This document shows, in pieces, positions 9,647-17,985 of a stretch of 64,000 nt of DNA (position 1 is the stretch's first letter; every line of letters starts with the position of its first letter). The stretch spans positions 88,874 to 152,873 of the forward strand of contig NZ_BMWE01000016.1 of assembly GCF_014651075.1 (NCBI RefSeq). The letters are read 5' to 3'. Under the pieces are notes generated by a model. That model worked only from the letters and a program-made list of their open reading frames with translations, was not told the origin of the DNA and did no database searches. The DNA comes from Streptomyces djakartensis. GTDB taxonomy: Bacteria > Actinomycetota > Actinomycetes > Streptomycetales > Streptomycetaceae. The position numbers were made by a program, and so were the translations under genes.

Positions 9647-10309
9647 ATGAGTGACGCAGTGCAGGGCAACGCGGCGCGGTTGCAACAGACCGGCGACACG
9701 GCCCGGGAAGAGGCGTCGGCCACCGCCGGTGAGGCGAGGCAAGCCACAGGACAGCTCGCGGGTACCGCCGCGGATCAGGCCAGGGCGGTTGCGGGTGAGG
9801 CGCGGCAGCAGGCCGGCGTCGCGGTCCGCGACCTGCGAAGCCGCGCGATGAGCGAGGTCGAGGAGCAGAGCAAGCGGGCTGCCGGGACGCTCCGCCAGTG
9901 GGCGGACGACCTGTCCGGACTGGCGGAGAACGCCCAGAGCGACTCACCTGCCCGCAGCCTGGCGGGGCAGGCGGCCGATGGTGGTCACCGGGCGGCCGAC
10001 TACCTGGAGAAGCAGGGAGTCGAGGGCGTCCTGGCCGATGTCCAGGATTTCGCCCGCCGCCGCCCCGGAGCCTTCCTGGGAGGTGCGCTCCTGGCCGGGC
10101 TGGCCGTAGGACGGCTGGTCAAGGTGGCGGCCAAGGCCGACCGGTCTTCCGGGAACGGGCATCAGGAGGCCGCGCGGACGCCGGAGCAGGTGCCGCCCGG
10201 CACCGGGCGGGAGTCGCCGCCGACGGTGGCCCCGGCTCCGCCACAGGCCCCGCCGGCTCCCGGTGTGCCCTCCGGCGGTGCGCCGTCCCGTCCGTATCCG
10301 GAGGTGTGA
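9647..10309 (+). CDS. helical, alanine/glutamine-rich envelope protein (LEA-like, YtxH-like)
   Basis: A 220-residue protein with no signal peptide. Residues 1-120 are a long amphipathic helix region rich in A, E, Q and R (TAREEASATAGEARQATGQLAG and similar 11-residue-like repeats), as seen in late-embryogenesis-abundant and YtxH stress proteins. Around residue 140 a short hydrophobic stretch (PGAFLGGALLAGLAVGRLV) can span or dip into the membrane. The tail is proline-rich. A strong GAGGAGG lies upstream of the ATG. It heads a three-gene set with a holin-like and a DUF3618 protein, a grouping common in Streptomyces and thought to serve envelope or osmotic stress. No biochemical role is known to me. 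Confidence 0.75.
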   Translation: MSDAVQGNAARLQQTGDTAREEASATAGEARQATGQLAGTAADQARAVAGEARQQAGVAVRDLRSRAMSEVEEQSKRAAGTLRQWADDLSGLAENAQSDSPARSLAGQAADGGHRAADYLEKQGVEGVLADVQDFARRRPGAFLGGALLAGLAVGRLVKVAAKADRSSGNGHQEAARTPEQVPPGTGRESPPTVAPAPPQAPPAPGVPSGGAPSRPYPEV

Positions 10310-10312
10310 GCG

Positions 10313-10729
10313 ATGTCCTCGCTCCAGTCCAGCCCGACCCGGGCGCACGGCCGGGACAGCTCGGTGGGCGAGCTGCTGTCCGACGTCACGACGGACGTCC
10401 AGACCCTGTTCCGCCAGGAGGTCGAACTGGCCAAGACGGAGGTCAAGGAGGAGGCCACCAAGGCGGGCAAGGCCGCCGGCATGTACGGCGGCGCCGGATT
10501 CGCCGGCTACATGGTGCTCCTGTTCCTGTCACTGGCCGCCGTGCTGGGGCTGGCCAACGTGATGGACGGGGGCTGGGCCGCCCTGATCGTCACCGCCGTG
10601 TGGGCCGTGATCGCGGCCGTCCTGTACCAGCGGGGCCGCACGCGGATGCGCACCGTGTCACCGAAGCCCGAGCAGACAGTCGAAACCATGAAGGAGAATG
10701 CGCAATGGGCACGTCATCCGACCAGATGA
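10313..10729 (+). CDS. actinobacterial Holin-X / phage-holin-superfamily membrane protein
   Basis: A 138-residue protein. A helical N-terminal region (SVGELLSDVTTDVQTLFRQEVELAKTEVKEEATKAGKAAG) leads into two membrane helices, about residues 60-82 (GFAGYMVLLFLSLAAVLGLANV) and 86-106 (GGWAALIVTAVWAVIAAVLYQ), and a basic tail. This layout and the EVELAKTEVKEE sequence are typical of the PF07332-type family. Despite the name there is no lysis cassette here; family members are ordinary chromosomal membrane proteins. The gene starts 3 bp after the previous stop and overlaps the next start by 25 bp, so the three are almost certainly co-translated. Confidence 0.82.
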   Translation: MSSLQSSPTRAHGRDSSVGELLSDVTTDVQTLFRQEVELAKTEVKEEATKAGKAAGMYGGAGFAGYMVLLFLSLAAVLGLANVMDGGWAALIVTAVWAVIAAVLYQRGRTRMRTVSPKPEQTVETMKENAQWARHPTR

Positions 10730-11385
10730 GGGCCGAGATCGGCGCGACTCGGGAGCGGCTGTCCGCGGACGTGGACCGGCTCGCGGAGCGGGCCAGCCCC
10801 CGGCGTGTGGTCCGCCGCCGCACCCGGAGGATGCGCGGCGCGGTCTCGGGCATGCGTGAGCGGGTCATGGGCTCCGCCGCACAAACCGCCCACGGAGTCA
10901 GAGGCGGCGCCCAGTCGGCGGCCGGCTCGCTGCAGGAAGGGACCCAGCAGGCGGCCGAGACGGCTCGCGACATGGCCGGGCAGGCCGGGGAAGCCGTACG
11001 GCAGGCACCGGACCAGGCCATGCGCCAGACCCAGGGCAGCCCGCTGGGCGCGGGCCTGATCGCCTTCGGCACCGGCATGCTGGTCGCCTCGATGCTGCCC
11101 GCCTCAGAGGTGGAGCAGCAGAAGGCCGCCGACGTGATGCAGGGCAGTGGCGAGGCGCTGGAGCCGGTGAAGCAGGCCGCACTCGACTCCGCTCAGAAAC
11201 TGAAGGAAGAGGCCAAGGACACCGCGCAGAGCGCGGCGCGGGAAGTGAAGGACACGGCGGCGGACGCCGCACGTACCACTCAGGACGAGGCCCGCGACCA
11301 AGCCACCCGAGTGACCGACCAGGCCCGTGAATCCGGCAGGCAGGTCACGGACGAGGCGCGGCGGCAACAGAGCGGCCCCACCTGA
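10705..11385 (+). CDS. DUF3618 domain protein with helical LEA-like tail
   Basis: A 226-residue product starting MGTSSDQMRAEIGATRERLSADVDRLAERASP, the characteristic DUF3618 opening (I-x2-TRE-x-L..D.LA.R..P). The middle has one hydrophobic segment (PLGAGLIAFGTGMLVASMLPAS, about residues 113-134). Both flanks are alanine/glutamine-rich helices with repeated AQxA and DxAxDxA patterns. The ATG lies inside the end of the holin-like gene, with AAGGAG upstream. It probably sits in the membrane with long helical arms in the cytoplasm. Proposed role with its two neighbours: envelope stress protection (inference). Confidence 0.82.
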   Translation: MGTSSDQMRAEIGATRERLSADVDRLAERASPRRVVRRRTRRMRGAVSGMRERVMGSAAQTAHGVRGGAQSAAGSLQEGTQQAAETARDMAGQAGEAVRQAPDQAMRQTQGSPLGAGLIAFGTGMLVASMLPASEVEQQKAADVMQGSGEALEPVKQAALDSAQKLKEEAKDTAQSAAREVKDTAADAARTTQDEARDQATRVTDQARESGRQVTDEARRQQSGPT

Positions 11386-11414
11386 GCCGGGGCGGGAGCG
11401 TGTCCTGAAATCGT

Positions 11415-11477
11415 CCGGGCCCGGCCCTGTGCAAGGCCCGGGCCCGGCCGTGTGCAAGGCCCGGGCCCGGCCCTGTG
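11415..11477. terminator. tandem 23-bp palindromic repeats between convergent genes
   Basis: Nearly three copies of a 23-bp unit, each centred on the perfect palindrome CCGGGCCCGG and followed by (C/G)TGTGCAAGG, begin at 11415, 11438 and 11461. They lie in the 100-bp gap between the DUF3618 gene and the oppositely oriented dipeptidase gene. Each copy can fold on itself or pair with its neighbours. A bidirectional transcription terminator is the simplest reading. Copy number may vary between strains. Confidence 0.6.
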
Positions 11478-11489
11478 GCGCCGGCGGAC

Positions 11490-12851
11490 TCAGCCCGCGC
11501 TGACCGCGTAGTTCCGCAGGAACAGCGCCTCCGCCACCGACAGCCGCTCCAGCTCCTCGGGGGAGACGCTCTCGTTCACCGCGTGGATCTGCGCCTCCGG
11601 CTCGCTCAGCCCGATGAGCAGGATCTCCGCCCGCGGATACAGGGCGGCGAGCGTGTTGCACAGCGGAATGGAGCCGCCCTGGCCGGCGTACTGCATCCGC
11701 TGACCCGGGTAGGCGACCGCCATCGCGTCCGCCATCGCCTGATAGGCGGGGCTGGTGGTGTCGGCGCGGAAGGCCTGGCCCTGCCCGATCTGCTCGACGC
11801 TCAGCCGCGCGCCCCACGGCGTGTGCGCCTCCAGATGAGCCTGGAGCAGCTTGGTCGCCTCGGCCGCGTCCACCCCCGGCGGCACCCGCAGGCTGACCAG
11901 CGCACGGGCGCTCGCCTGCACGGAAGGGGTGGCGCCGATGACGGGCGGGCAGTCGATGCCGAGGACCGTCACGGCCGGCCGAGCCCAGATGCGGTCGGCG
12001 ACCGTGCCGGAGCCGATCAGCTCCACGCCGTCCAGCACCTTGGCGTCCTGCCGGAACTGCTCCTCGTCGTAACTCAGCCCCTCCCAGGCCGCGTCCGCGG
12101 TCAGTCCGTCGACGGTCGTCGTACCGTCCTCGGCACGCAGCGAGTCCAGGACGCGGATCAGCGCGGCGAGGGCGTCGGGCGCCGCACCGCCGAACTGGCC
12201 CGAGTGCAGATTGCCGGCCAGGGTGTCGACCCGTACGCGGACCGCGGTCATGCCTCGCAGAGTGGACGTGACCGTCGGCAGGCCGACGCGGAAGTTGCCC
12301 GTGTCGCCGATGACGATCGTGTCGGCCTCCAGCAGCTCCGGGTGCTCCTCGGCGTACCGCTCGAGGCCGCCCGTGCCCTGCTCCTCCGAGCCCTCGGCGA
12401 TCACCTTCACGGTGACGGGCACGCCGCCGTTCGCCTTCAGCGCGCGCAGGGCCAGCAGATGCATGACCAGGCCGCCCTTGCAGTCGGCGGCCCCTCGCCC
12501 GTACCAGCGCCCGTCCCGTTCGGTCAGTTCGAACGGCGGGGTCGTCCAGCCGTCCTCGTCCAGCGGCGGCTGCACGTCGTAGTGGGCGTAGAGCAGGACG
12601 GTCTTGGCACCCTGCGGGCCGGGCAGACAGCCGTAGACGGACTGCGTGCCGTCGGGGGTGTCGAGCAGGGCCACGTCCTTGAAGCCCTCGGCGGCGAGCG
12701 CGTCGGCGACCCAGCGTGCGGCGCCCTCGCTCTCGCTCCTCGGGAACTGGTCGAAGTCCGCCACCGACCGGAAGGCCACCAGTTCGGCGAGCTCCTCCTT
12801 CGCCCTGGGCATCAGCGAGGCGACGGTCTCGGCGACCGGATTCGACGACAT
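11490..12851 (-). CDS. M20 family metallodipeptidase
   Basis: A 453-residue cytosolic zinc peptidase of the ArgE/DapE/carnosinase-like M20 group. Metal and catalytic landmarks are all in place: LLYAHYDVQPP (His, Asp), YGRGAADCKGG (bridging Asp), IAEGSEEQGT (catalytic Glu and metal Glu), TIVIGDTGN (Asp) and the C-terminal IHAVNES (His). A lid/dimerisation domain fills the middle. I start at the second ATG (MSSNPVAET) because GAGGAG is 7 bp upstream of it, whereas the GTG two codons earlier is too close. It likely cleaves dipeptides in the cytoplasm, though it is not linked to the peptide importer by an operon. Confidence 0.92.
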   Translation of the reverse strand: MSSNPVAETVASLMPRAKEELAELVAFRSVADFDQFPRSESEGAARWVADALAAEGFKDVALLDTPDGTQSVYGCLPGPQGAKTVLLYAHYDVQPPLDEDGWTTPPFELTERDGRWYGRGAADCKGGLVMHLLALRALKANGGVPVTVKVIAEGSEEQGTGGLERYAEEHPELLEADTIVIGDTGNFRVGLPTVTSTLRGMTAVRVRVDTLAGNLHSGQFGGAAPDALAALIRVLDSLRAEDGTTTVDGLTADAAWEGLSYDEEQFRQDAKVLDGVELIGSGTVADRIWARPAVTVLGIDCPPVIGATPSVQASARALVSLRVPPGVDAAEATKLLQAHLEAHTPWGARLSVEQIGQGQAFRADTTSPAYQAMADAMAVAYPGQRMQYAGQGGSIPLCNTLAALYPRAEILLIGLSEPEAQIHAVNESVSPEELERLSVAEALFLRNYAVSAG

Positions 12852-12985
12852 GGGCACGCTCCTCGTGGGTGCGACGTTGTAGCGGTGAGTGCTGTAGATC
12901 CTCCCACAGTGGCCTGTGACCAGGTCGGCCGTAGGATGCGGGAGGTAGCAGCGGCAGGCGGCTTGATCGGGAGCAGTAGACCATC

Positions 12986-14242
12986 GTGAGCAGCGAGAAC
13001 TCTTCAGCGGACGACGCGCGGCAGGTGTGGGACGTCGTCGTGGTGGGCGCGGGACCGGCGGGCGCTTCGGCCGCGTACGCGGCGGCGGTCGCGGGCAGAC
13101 GCGTGCTGTTGCTGGAGAAGGCGGAGCTGCCGCGGTACAAGACGTGCGGCGGCGGCATCATCGGCCCCTCGCGCGACGCGCTGCCGCCCGGCTTCGAACT
13201 GCCGCTCAGGGACCGGGTGCACGCGGTGACGTTCTCTCACAACGGCCGTTTCACGCGGACGCGCCGGTCCAAGCGGATGCTGTTCGGGCTGATCAACCGG
13301 CCCGAGTTCGACCAGCAGCTCGTCGAGCACGCGCAGAAGGCGGGCGCCGAGCTGCGGACGGGCGTCACGGTCCAGCGGGTCGAGCAGCACGGCTCGGCGG
13401 TGCCCGACCGGCGCACGGTCGCCGTGGTCCTCCAGGGCGGCGAGGTCCTGCTCGCGCGGGCCGTGGTGGGAGCCGACGGCAGCGCCAGCCGCATAGGGGC
13501 CCATGTCGGGGTCAAGGTCGACCAGGTCGACCTCGGCCTGGAGGCCGAGATTCCCGTCCCGGACACCGTCGCCGAGGACTGGAAGGGGCGGGTTCTCATC
13601 GACTGGGGCCCGATGCCGGGCAGTTACGGCTGGGTCTTCCCCAAGGGCGACACCCTGACGGTCGGGGTGATCTCGGCGCGGGGTGAAGGAGCCGCGACGA
13701 AGCGGTACTTGGAGGACTTCGTCGCGCGGCTGGGACTCGCCGGCTTCGAACCGAGCATCTCCTCCGGTCACTTGACCCGGTGCCGTGCCGACGACTCGCC
13801 GCTGTCGCGCGGACGGGTGCTGGTGTGCGGCGACGCGGCGGGGCTGCTGGAGCCGTGGACCCGCGAGGGCATCTCCTTCGCGCTGCGCTCCGGCCGGCTC
13901 GCGGGGGAGTGGGCGGTACGGATCGCGGAGGCGCACGACGCGGTGGACACGCGCCGCCAGGCCCTCAACTACGCGTTCGCGGTCAAGGCCGGTCTCGGGG
14001 TGGAGATGAGCGTCGGCAAGCGGCTGCTGAGCGCGTTCGAGCGCCGTCCCGGCCTGTTCCACATGGCGCTGACGAGCTTCCGTCCGGCATGGCGGGCGTT
14101 CAAGGACATCACGCAGGGGGCGACGTCGCTGGGCGAGATCGTCCGCACGCGTCCGGTGGCCCAGCGGGCCCTGACCGCGCTCGACCGTCGTCCCGCCGTG
14201 ACGGGCGAGGCGCAGACGGACGAGGTCAGCGCGTCATCGTGA
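12986..14242 (+). CDS. geranylgeranyl reductase family FAD-dependent oxidoreductase
   Basis: A 418-residue flavoprotein. The N-terminal Rossmann motif VVVVGAGPAGASAAYAAA is followed by LLEKAELPRYKTCGGG, the lysine/cysteine-glycine pattern of geranylgeranyl reductases. A second FAD motif GDAAGLLEPWTREGI occurs near residue 280. Family members reduce isoprenoid double bonds (menaquinone tails, archaeal lipids, chlorophyll side chain) or act as quinone-linked oxidoreductases. In Streptomyces a menaquinone-tail or quinone role is plausible but unproven here. GTG start. The 3' end overlaps by 17 bp the relic on the opposite strand. Confidence 0.9.
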   Translation: MSSENSSADDARQVWDVVVVGAGPAGASAAYAAAVAGRRVLLLEKAELPRYKTCGGGIIGPSRDALPPGFELPLRDRVHAVTFSHNGRFTRTRRSKRMLFGLINRPEFDQQLVEHAQKAGAELRTGVTVQRVEQHGSAVPDRRTVAVVLQGGEVLLARAVVGADGSASRIGAHVGVKVDQVDLGLEAEIPVPDTVAEDWKGRVLIDWGPMPGSYGWVFPKGDTLTVGVISARGEGAATKRYLEDFVARLGLAGFEPSISSGHLTRCRADDSPLSRGRVLVCGDAAGLLEPWTREGISFALRSGRLAGEWAVRIAEAHDAVDTRRQALNYAFAVKAGLGVEMSVGKRLLSAFERRPGLFHMALTSFRPAWRAFKDITQGATSLGEIVRTRPVAQRALTALDRRPAVTGEAQTDEVSASS

Positions 14243-14395
14243 CCTCGAAGACCGGGTGGTCGGGGGCGATGCGGCGGAGCTGGTCGTCGGGGGAGTCCGG
14301 GCCGACTCCGTTGAAGAAGACCCCGACCTCGGGCCTTCCAGCGCCTGAGGTAGGCGCGCAGGATCGGGGTCTTGTCGTCGGTGCTCGACACGCTG
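14226..14395 (-). pseudogene. C-terminal relic of a deazaflavin-dependent nitroreductase/quinone reductase family gene
   Basis: Two pieces of one protein tail are readable in different minus-strand frames: DDKTPILRAYLRRWK (about 14335-14385) and EVGVFFNGVGPDSPDDQLRR...HPVFEV (14229-14330). Joined, they match my recollection of the end of F420-dependent nitroreductase-family (PF04075-type) proteins. A small indel near 14334 breaks the frame and no upstream part exists. Its stop overlaps the end of the geranylgeranyl reductase gene. Family assignment is from memory of the motif, so moderate. Confidence 0.5.
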
Positions 14396-14692
14396 CGTGC
14401 ACACGGTGACGCGCCGCGCGCTCCCGTGCCGGGGCTGGACCGGCTGCCCGAGCTGGTGGAGCAGGCGGAGAGCGCGGGCCTGACCGTCGACGTCGAGGGC
14501 GAGCTGCCGGGCCTCGCGCCCGGCCCGGACCTCGCCGCCTTCCGGATGAGATCGCCCGCCGCCTGGTCGTCGGTCCGCTCACCGCGAAGATTCACGTCAG
14601 CCGCACGATGGTGAAGCCGGGCGCCCGCGACCGGGCCCATGGTCGTGCTCGCCTACGAGTCGGGGCCGGTGCGGCTGGGCCGGCTGGGCTGA
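14372..14692 (+). pseudogene. fused relics of a sensor histidine kinase and a LuxR-type response regulator
   Basis: The first frame gives LDTLRAHGD...GLDRLPELVEQAESAGLTVDV...DLAAFR, which is the region just before the ATPase domain of NarL-partner (HisKA_3) kinases. After a junction near 14547 the frame changes to DEIARRLVVGPLTAKIHVSRTMVK, the helix-turn-helix of a LuxR/NarL regulator. Another frameshift near 14637 leads into MVVLAYESGPVRLGRLG and a stop. Kinase ATPase and receiver domains are missing. A deletion joined the two partner genes and point indels followed. Confidence 0.75.
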
Positions 14693-14937
14693 CCCCCCGA
14701 GCGGAACCGGAGCAGCACACTGACGACCCGGGCGGCGAAGAGTAGGGGCGCGAGCACCAGCCCGGCGCGCAGCAGCAGGCTCTCCGCAGTGTCCGGGAGG
14801 TCGAAGAGCAGCGCGGGACCGGCCACGGCCCCGAAGACGAGCGCCGCCGCGAAGGCCGCACTGCACAGCGCGTACCCGATCTCGACGGTGATCGCGTCCC
14901 GTTCGGCCTGGGTGCGCCGTCCCCCGTGACTGGTCAT
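14653..14937 (-). CDS. small two-helix membrane protein
   Basis: A 94-residue protein starting MTSHGGRRTQAERDAITVEIGY. It has two probable membrane helices, about residues 24-46 (LCSAAFAAALVFGAVAGPALLF) and 54-74 (LLLRAGLVLAPLLFAARVVSVLL), and a short basic, polar tail. The basic N-terminus suggests both ends in the cytoplasm. It runs 8 bp downstream of the methyltransferase gene on the same strand, so the two are probably co-transcribed. Its 3' end overlaps the relic on the other strand. Family not recognised. Confidence 0.6.
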   Translation of the reverse strand: MTSHGGRRTQAERDAITVEIGYALCSAAFAAALVFGAVAGPALLFDLPDTAESLLLRAGLVLAPLLFAARVVSVLLRFRSGGQPSRPSRTGPDS

Positions 14938-14945
14938 TCGCCGAG

Positions 14946-15869
14946 TCAAACAGGAGGGCGCCCGGTGGGCAAGCCTGCGGGTTTGTCGAGGACGTACGCC
15001 GTGTAGCGAGTGACGCGCCCGATGGCCCGGTGAGCCCGGACGACGGCGATGACCTCGTCCCAGTCCCGTGCGTCGAGTGTCCTGAGGCCGGGCCACCGCA
15101 CGCACAGGGCCTGCCGGCCGGCCCGGGTGGACGCGGTGGCGGCGAACAGGGCACAAAGCTGGGCCGCCCTGTGGAGTACCGGAGTGGTCCAGTCGGCGAT
15201 CCGGCGCGTGGTGAAGCCGGCGGCGGAAGCCATCAGCGGGTACCGCTCGCAGGGTTCGATGTCGTCGAAGCGCCAGGTCCCGCGTACGAGGCCGTTCGGG
15301 TCGAGGGTCTCGACCGGCTGATCCGTACGGGAGGTGACATCCACGAGGACGAGCCGGCCGCCTGGGCGGAGCAGGCGGAAGCTCTCGTTCAGGAACGACC
15401 TGCGGCCCTCATGGCCGAAGTGGAAGGCGGCCTCCAGGCAGTGCACTCGGTCGAACGAACCATCCGCCAGTGGGATTTCCGCTGCCCGCCGCGGCAGAGC
15501 CGTGGCGTCGCCGACGGCGAGACGCACGCCGGTCAGGCCGCCGAAGCGGCGACGCGCCTGGTCGATCTGCGCGGGCTGGATGTCCACCCCCAGCGCCCGG
15601 CACCCCGCGGCGCCCAGCCGCGCCGTCGTGTCGCCGCGACCGCATCCGGCGTCCAGGACGAGCTGTCCGGGCCGGGCGTCCAGCAGCGCCAGCGACCGGC
15701 GGACCAGACGGCGCTGGAAGGGCACCGGCCCGGTCAGCGCCGCGAACGGCAGGGTGAGCGGCGTGAAGTAGCCGATGTTGGCCAGACTGTCCCAGCCGAG
15801 GTGCCGCAGCACCCGGAAGAGCACACTGTCGTCGCCGTACGCACGCGCGAGGTCCTGGCTGTCGTCCAT
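14946..15869 (-). CDS. class I SAM-dependent methyltransferase
   Basis: A 307-residue enzyme with a Rossmann methyltransferase core. Motif I VLDAGCGRGDTT binds the SAM methionine end, the acidic tip is VDIQPAQIDQARRR, motif II covers GDATALP and motif III is LRPGGRLVLVDVT. An N-terminal 60-residue segment (SLANIGYFTPLTLPF...GPVPFQRRLVRRSL) resembles those of small-molecule, lipid or polyketide-tailoring methyltransferases. The chosen ATG (MDDSQDLARAYG) follows GGAGG; the longer reading runs into non-coding sequence. The acceptor is unknown. It is divergent from the branched-chain importer across 116 bp. Confidence 0.88.
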   Translation of the reverse strand: MDDSQDLARAYGDDSVLFRVLRHLGWDSLANIGYFTPLTLPFAALTGPVPFQRRLVRRSLALLDARPGQLVLDAGCGRGDTTARLGAAGCRALGVDIQPAQIDQARRRFGGLTGVRLAVGDATALPRRAAEIPLADGSFDRVHCLEAAFHFGHEGRRSFLNESFRLLRPGGRLVLVDVTSRTDQPVETLDPNGLVRGTWRFDDIEPCERYPLMASAAGFTTRRIADWTTPVLHRAAQLCALFAATASTRAGRQALCVRWPGLRTLDARDWDEVIAVVRAHRAIGRVTRYTAYVLDKPAGLPTGRPPV

Positions 15870-15985
15870 CCCGCATCCTCCGCTTCCCGTGGGCACCGAT
15901 ACCGGGTTCGCACTGCCCGTGTCACCGCCCCGACCTGCGCTTACACTGGGCCCACAAGGGATGTTCGTGACGTACCGGAACCGTC

Positions 15986-16981
15986 GTGCGCTATCAGCGG
16001 CTGCTCGTACCGGCCCTCGCCCTGATCCTCCTGACGGTGCCCGCGATCTCCGCCCGGGCACAGGGTGAGGAAGTTCCGCGCGGCCCCACCTTCGCCGCCC
16101 GCGCTCTTCAGGCGCTGATCGACGGCATCCAGTTCGGGGTGATCATCGCGATCACCTCGGTCGGGCTCTCGCTGATCTTCGGCACCATCCACCTGATCAA
16201 CTTCGCGCACGGCGAGTTCGTGACGATCGGCGCCACCTTCGCGTTCTTCCTCAACGTCTCCGCGGCCGGTCCGGGCTGGCACCTTGTCCCCGCGGCCCTC
16301 GCCGCGGTGGTCTTCGGCGCCCTGCTCGGCGGGGCCGTCGATCGCGGCATCTGGCGCCCGCTGCGTGCTCGGGGCACCGGGCTGATCAACATGTTCATCG
16401 TCACCATCGGGCTCTCGCTGGTGCTGCGCCACGTTGTCCTCGTGCTGTACGGAACCCGGCCCGCCTCCTACGCGCAGTACGACATCCAGAGCACGATCGA
16501 CCTGGGGCCGGCCGGCATCACCCCACGGGACCTCACCGTCACCCTGCTCGCCGTGCTGGTGCTGCTCGGCGTCGCCGCGCTCCTCCAGAGGACGCGGATC
16601 GGCACGGCCGTGCGGGCCGTCTCCGCCAACCGCGATCTCGCGGAGGCGTCGGGCATCGACGTGCAGCGGGTGGTGCTGTTCGTGTGGATGCTCGCCGGTG
16701 GGCTGGCCGCGCTCGGCGGGGTCTTCTTCGGCCTGGTCGAGATCGTCAGCTGGGACATGGGCTTCAAGCTCCTGCTGCTCATGTTCGCCGGGGTCATCCT
16801 GGGAGGGCTCGGCTCCGCCTACGGTGCGATGGTCGGCAGCCTCGTCATCGGCGTCGTCGCCCAGATGTCCACCCTGTGGTTCCCGGTGGACCTGCAGTAC
16901 GCCTGGGCGCTGATCGTCCTCATCCTCGTTCTCCTCGTCCGGCCGCAGGGCATCCTCGGCCGGGCCGAACGCGTCGGGTGA
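15986..16981 (+). CDS. livH: branched-chain amino acid-type ABC permease (LivH family)
   Basis: A 331-residue membrane protein with an unusual signal-like leader (RLLVPALALILLTVPAISARAQG) before the LivH core. The core shows the family pattern LIDGIQFGVIIAITSVGLSLIFG followed by INFAHGEFVTIGA, and ends RPQGILGRAERVG. GTG start with a weak ribosome site. A possible TACACT -10 lies near 15943. It forms the channel with LivM, encoded 11 bp later. Substrates in this family range from Leu/Ile/Val to urea and aromatic acids; nothing here fixes which. Confidence 0.9.
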   Translation: MRYQRLLVPALALILLTVPAISARAQGEEVPRGPTFAARALQALIDGIQFGVIIAITSVGLSLIFGTIHLINFAHGEFVTIGATFAFFLNVSAAGPGWHLVPAALAAVVFGALLGGAVDRGIWRPLRARGTGLINMFIVTIGLSLVLRHVVLVLYGTRPASYAQYDIQSTIDLGPAGITPRDLTVTLLAVLVLLGVAALLQRTRIGTAVRAVSANRDLAEASGIDVQRVVLFVWMLAGGLAALGGVFFGLVEIVSWDMGFKLLLLMFAGVILGGLGSAYGAMVGSLVIGVVAQMSTLWFPVDLQYAWALIVLILVLLVRPQGILGRAERVG

Positions 16982-16992
16982 GGAGGTGCGCC

Positions 16993-17985
16993 ATGGACTT
17001 CTCCGCCATCGTCACCGATGCCCTGCGCTCGGGAATCGGCCCTATCGCCGCCGTCTACGCGCTCGCCGCGATGGGGCTGAACCTGCACTTCGGCTACACG
17101 GGGCTCCTCAACTTCGGCCAGGTCGGTTTCATGATGGTCGGCGGCTACGGGCTCGCCATCACGGTGTCGACGTACGACGGCCCGATGTGGCTCGGCGTCC
17201 TCGGCGGAATGGCCTGCGCGATCGTGCTGGCACTGCTCCTCGGCCTGCCCACCCTGCGGCTGCGCGCCGACTACCTCGCGATCACCACGATCGCGGCGGG
17301 GGAGACGCTACGGCTGTTCTACCGCTCCAACTGGGCCGAGCCGGTCACCGGTGGGGTGTTCGGGCTCCAGAGGTTCGCGAACGACTTCTACGCGCTCAAC
17401 CCCATCGAGCCCGGCACCTACGGTGTCTGGCTCGTGCGGTTCAGCTCCCGCGACCTCTGGGTGATGATCGTCGGATGGGCGCTGGTGCTGGTGGTCGGCG
17501 GTCTGCTGGCCCTGCTGATCCACAGCCCCTGGGGCCGTGTCATCCGGTCGATCCGTGAGGACGAGGTCGCCGCGCGCAGCCTCGGCAAGAACGTCTACGC
17601 GTACAAGATGCAGAGCCTCGTGCTCGGCGGGGTCATCGGGGCGGTCGCGGGAATGGTGCAGGCGATCCAGGTGCAGTCCGTGAACCCCGACAACTACGAC
17701 CCGGGCGTCACGTTCTTCCTGTACACGCTGCTCGTTCTCGGAGGCGCCGGGCGGATCCTCGGGCCGGTCCTCGGCTCGATCCTGTTCTGGTTCGTCCTCA
17801 GCTTCCTCGACAGCGCGCTCCGCCAGGCCATCGACGCCGAGTACATCTCACCGGACCTCATCAGCACCTCGGAGGTCGGCGCGGTGCGGTTCGCCTTGGT
17901 CGGGGTCGCCCTGATCCTGCTGGTCGCGTTCCGGCCGCAGGGCATTCTCGGCAGCCGGAAGGAGATGCTGCTCAGTGGCCGCTGA
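16993..17985 (+). CDS. livM: branched-chain amino acid-type ABC permease (LivM family)
   Basis: A 330-residue permease with about eight membrane segments. Family marks are LNLHFGYTGLLNFGQVGFMMVGGYG near the start, LRADYLAITTIAAGE, and an EAA-like cytosolic loop (RVIRSIREDEVAARSLGKNVYAYK), with the RPQGILGSR end. A near-perfect AGGAGG is followed by ATG. It is the partner of LivH in the membrane. The 3' end overlaps the LivG start by 11 bp, indicating translational coupling. Confidence 0.92.
   Translation: MDFSAIVTDALRSGIGPIAAVYALAAMGLNLHFGYTGLLNFGQVGFMMVGGYGLAITVSTYDGPMWLGVLGGMACAIVLALLLGLPTLRLRADYLAITTIAAGETLRLFYRSNWAEPVTGGVFGLQRFANDFYALNPIEPGTYGVWLVRFSSRDLWVMIVGWALVLVVGGLLALLIHSPWGRVIRSIREDEVAARSLGKNVYAYKMQSLVLGGVIGAVAGMVQAIQVQSVNPDNYDPGVTFFLYTLLVLGGAGRILGPVLGSILFWFVLSFLDSALRQAIDAEYISPDLISTSEVGAVRFALVGVALILLVAFRPQGILGSRKEMLLSGR

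Noticed and set aside
10313..10729. Phage holin / prophage remnant
   Set aside because: No endolysin, integrase or structural gene is nearby, and the family is a normal chromosomal one in actinobacteria.
11104..13161. 685-codon minus-strand frame in the dipeptidase region
   Set aside because: It overlaps the true dipeptidase frame on the same strand but in another phase and gives low-complexity Arg/Gly/Ala sequence.
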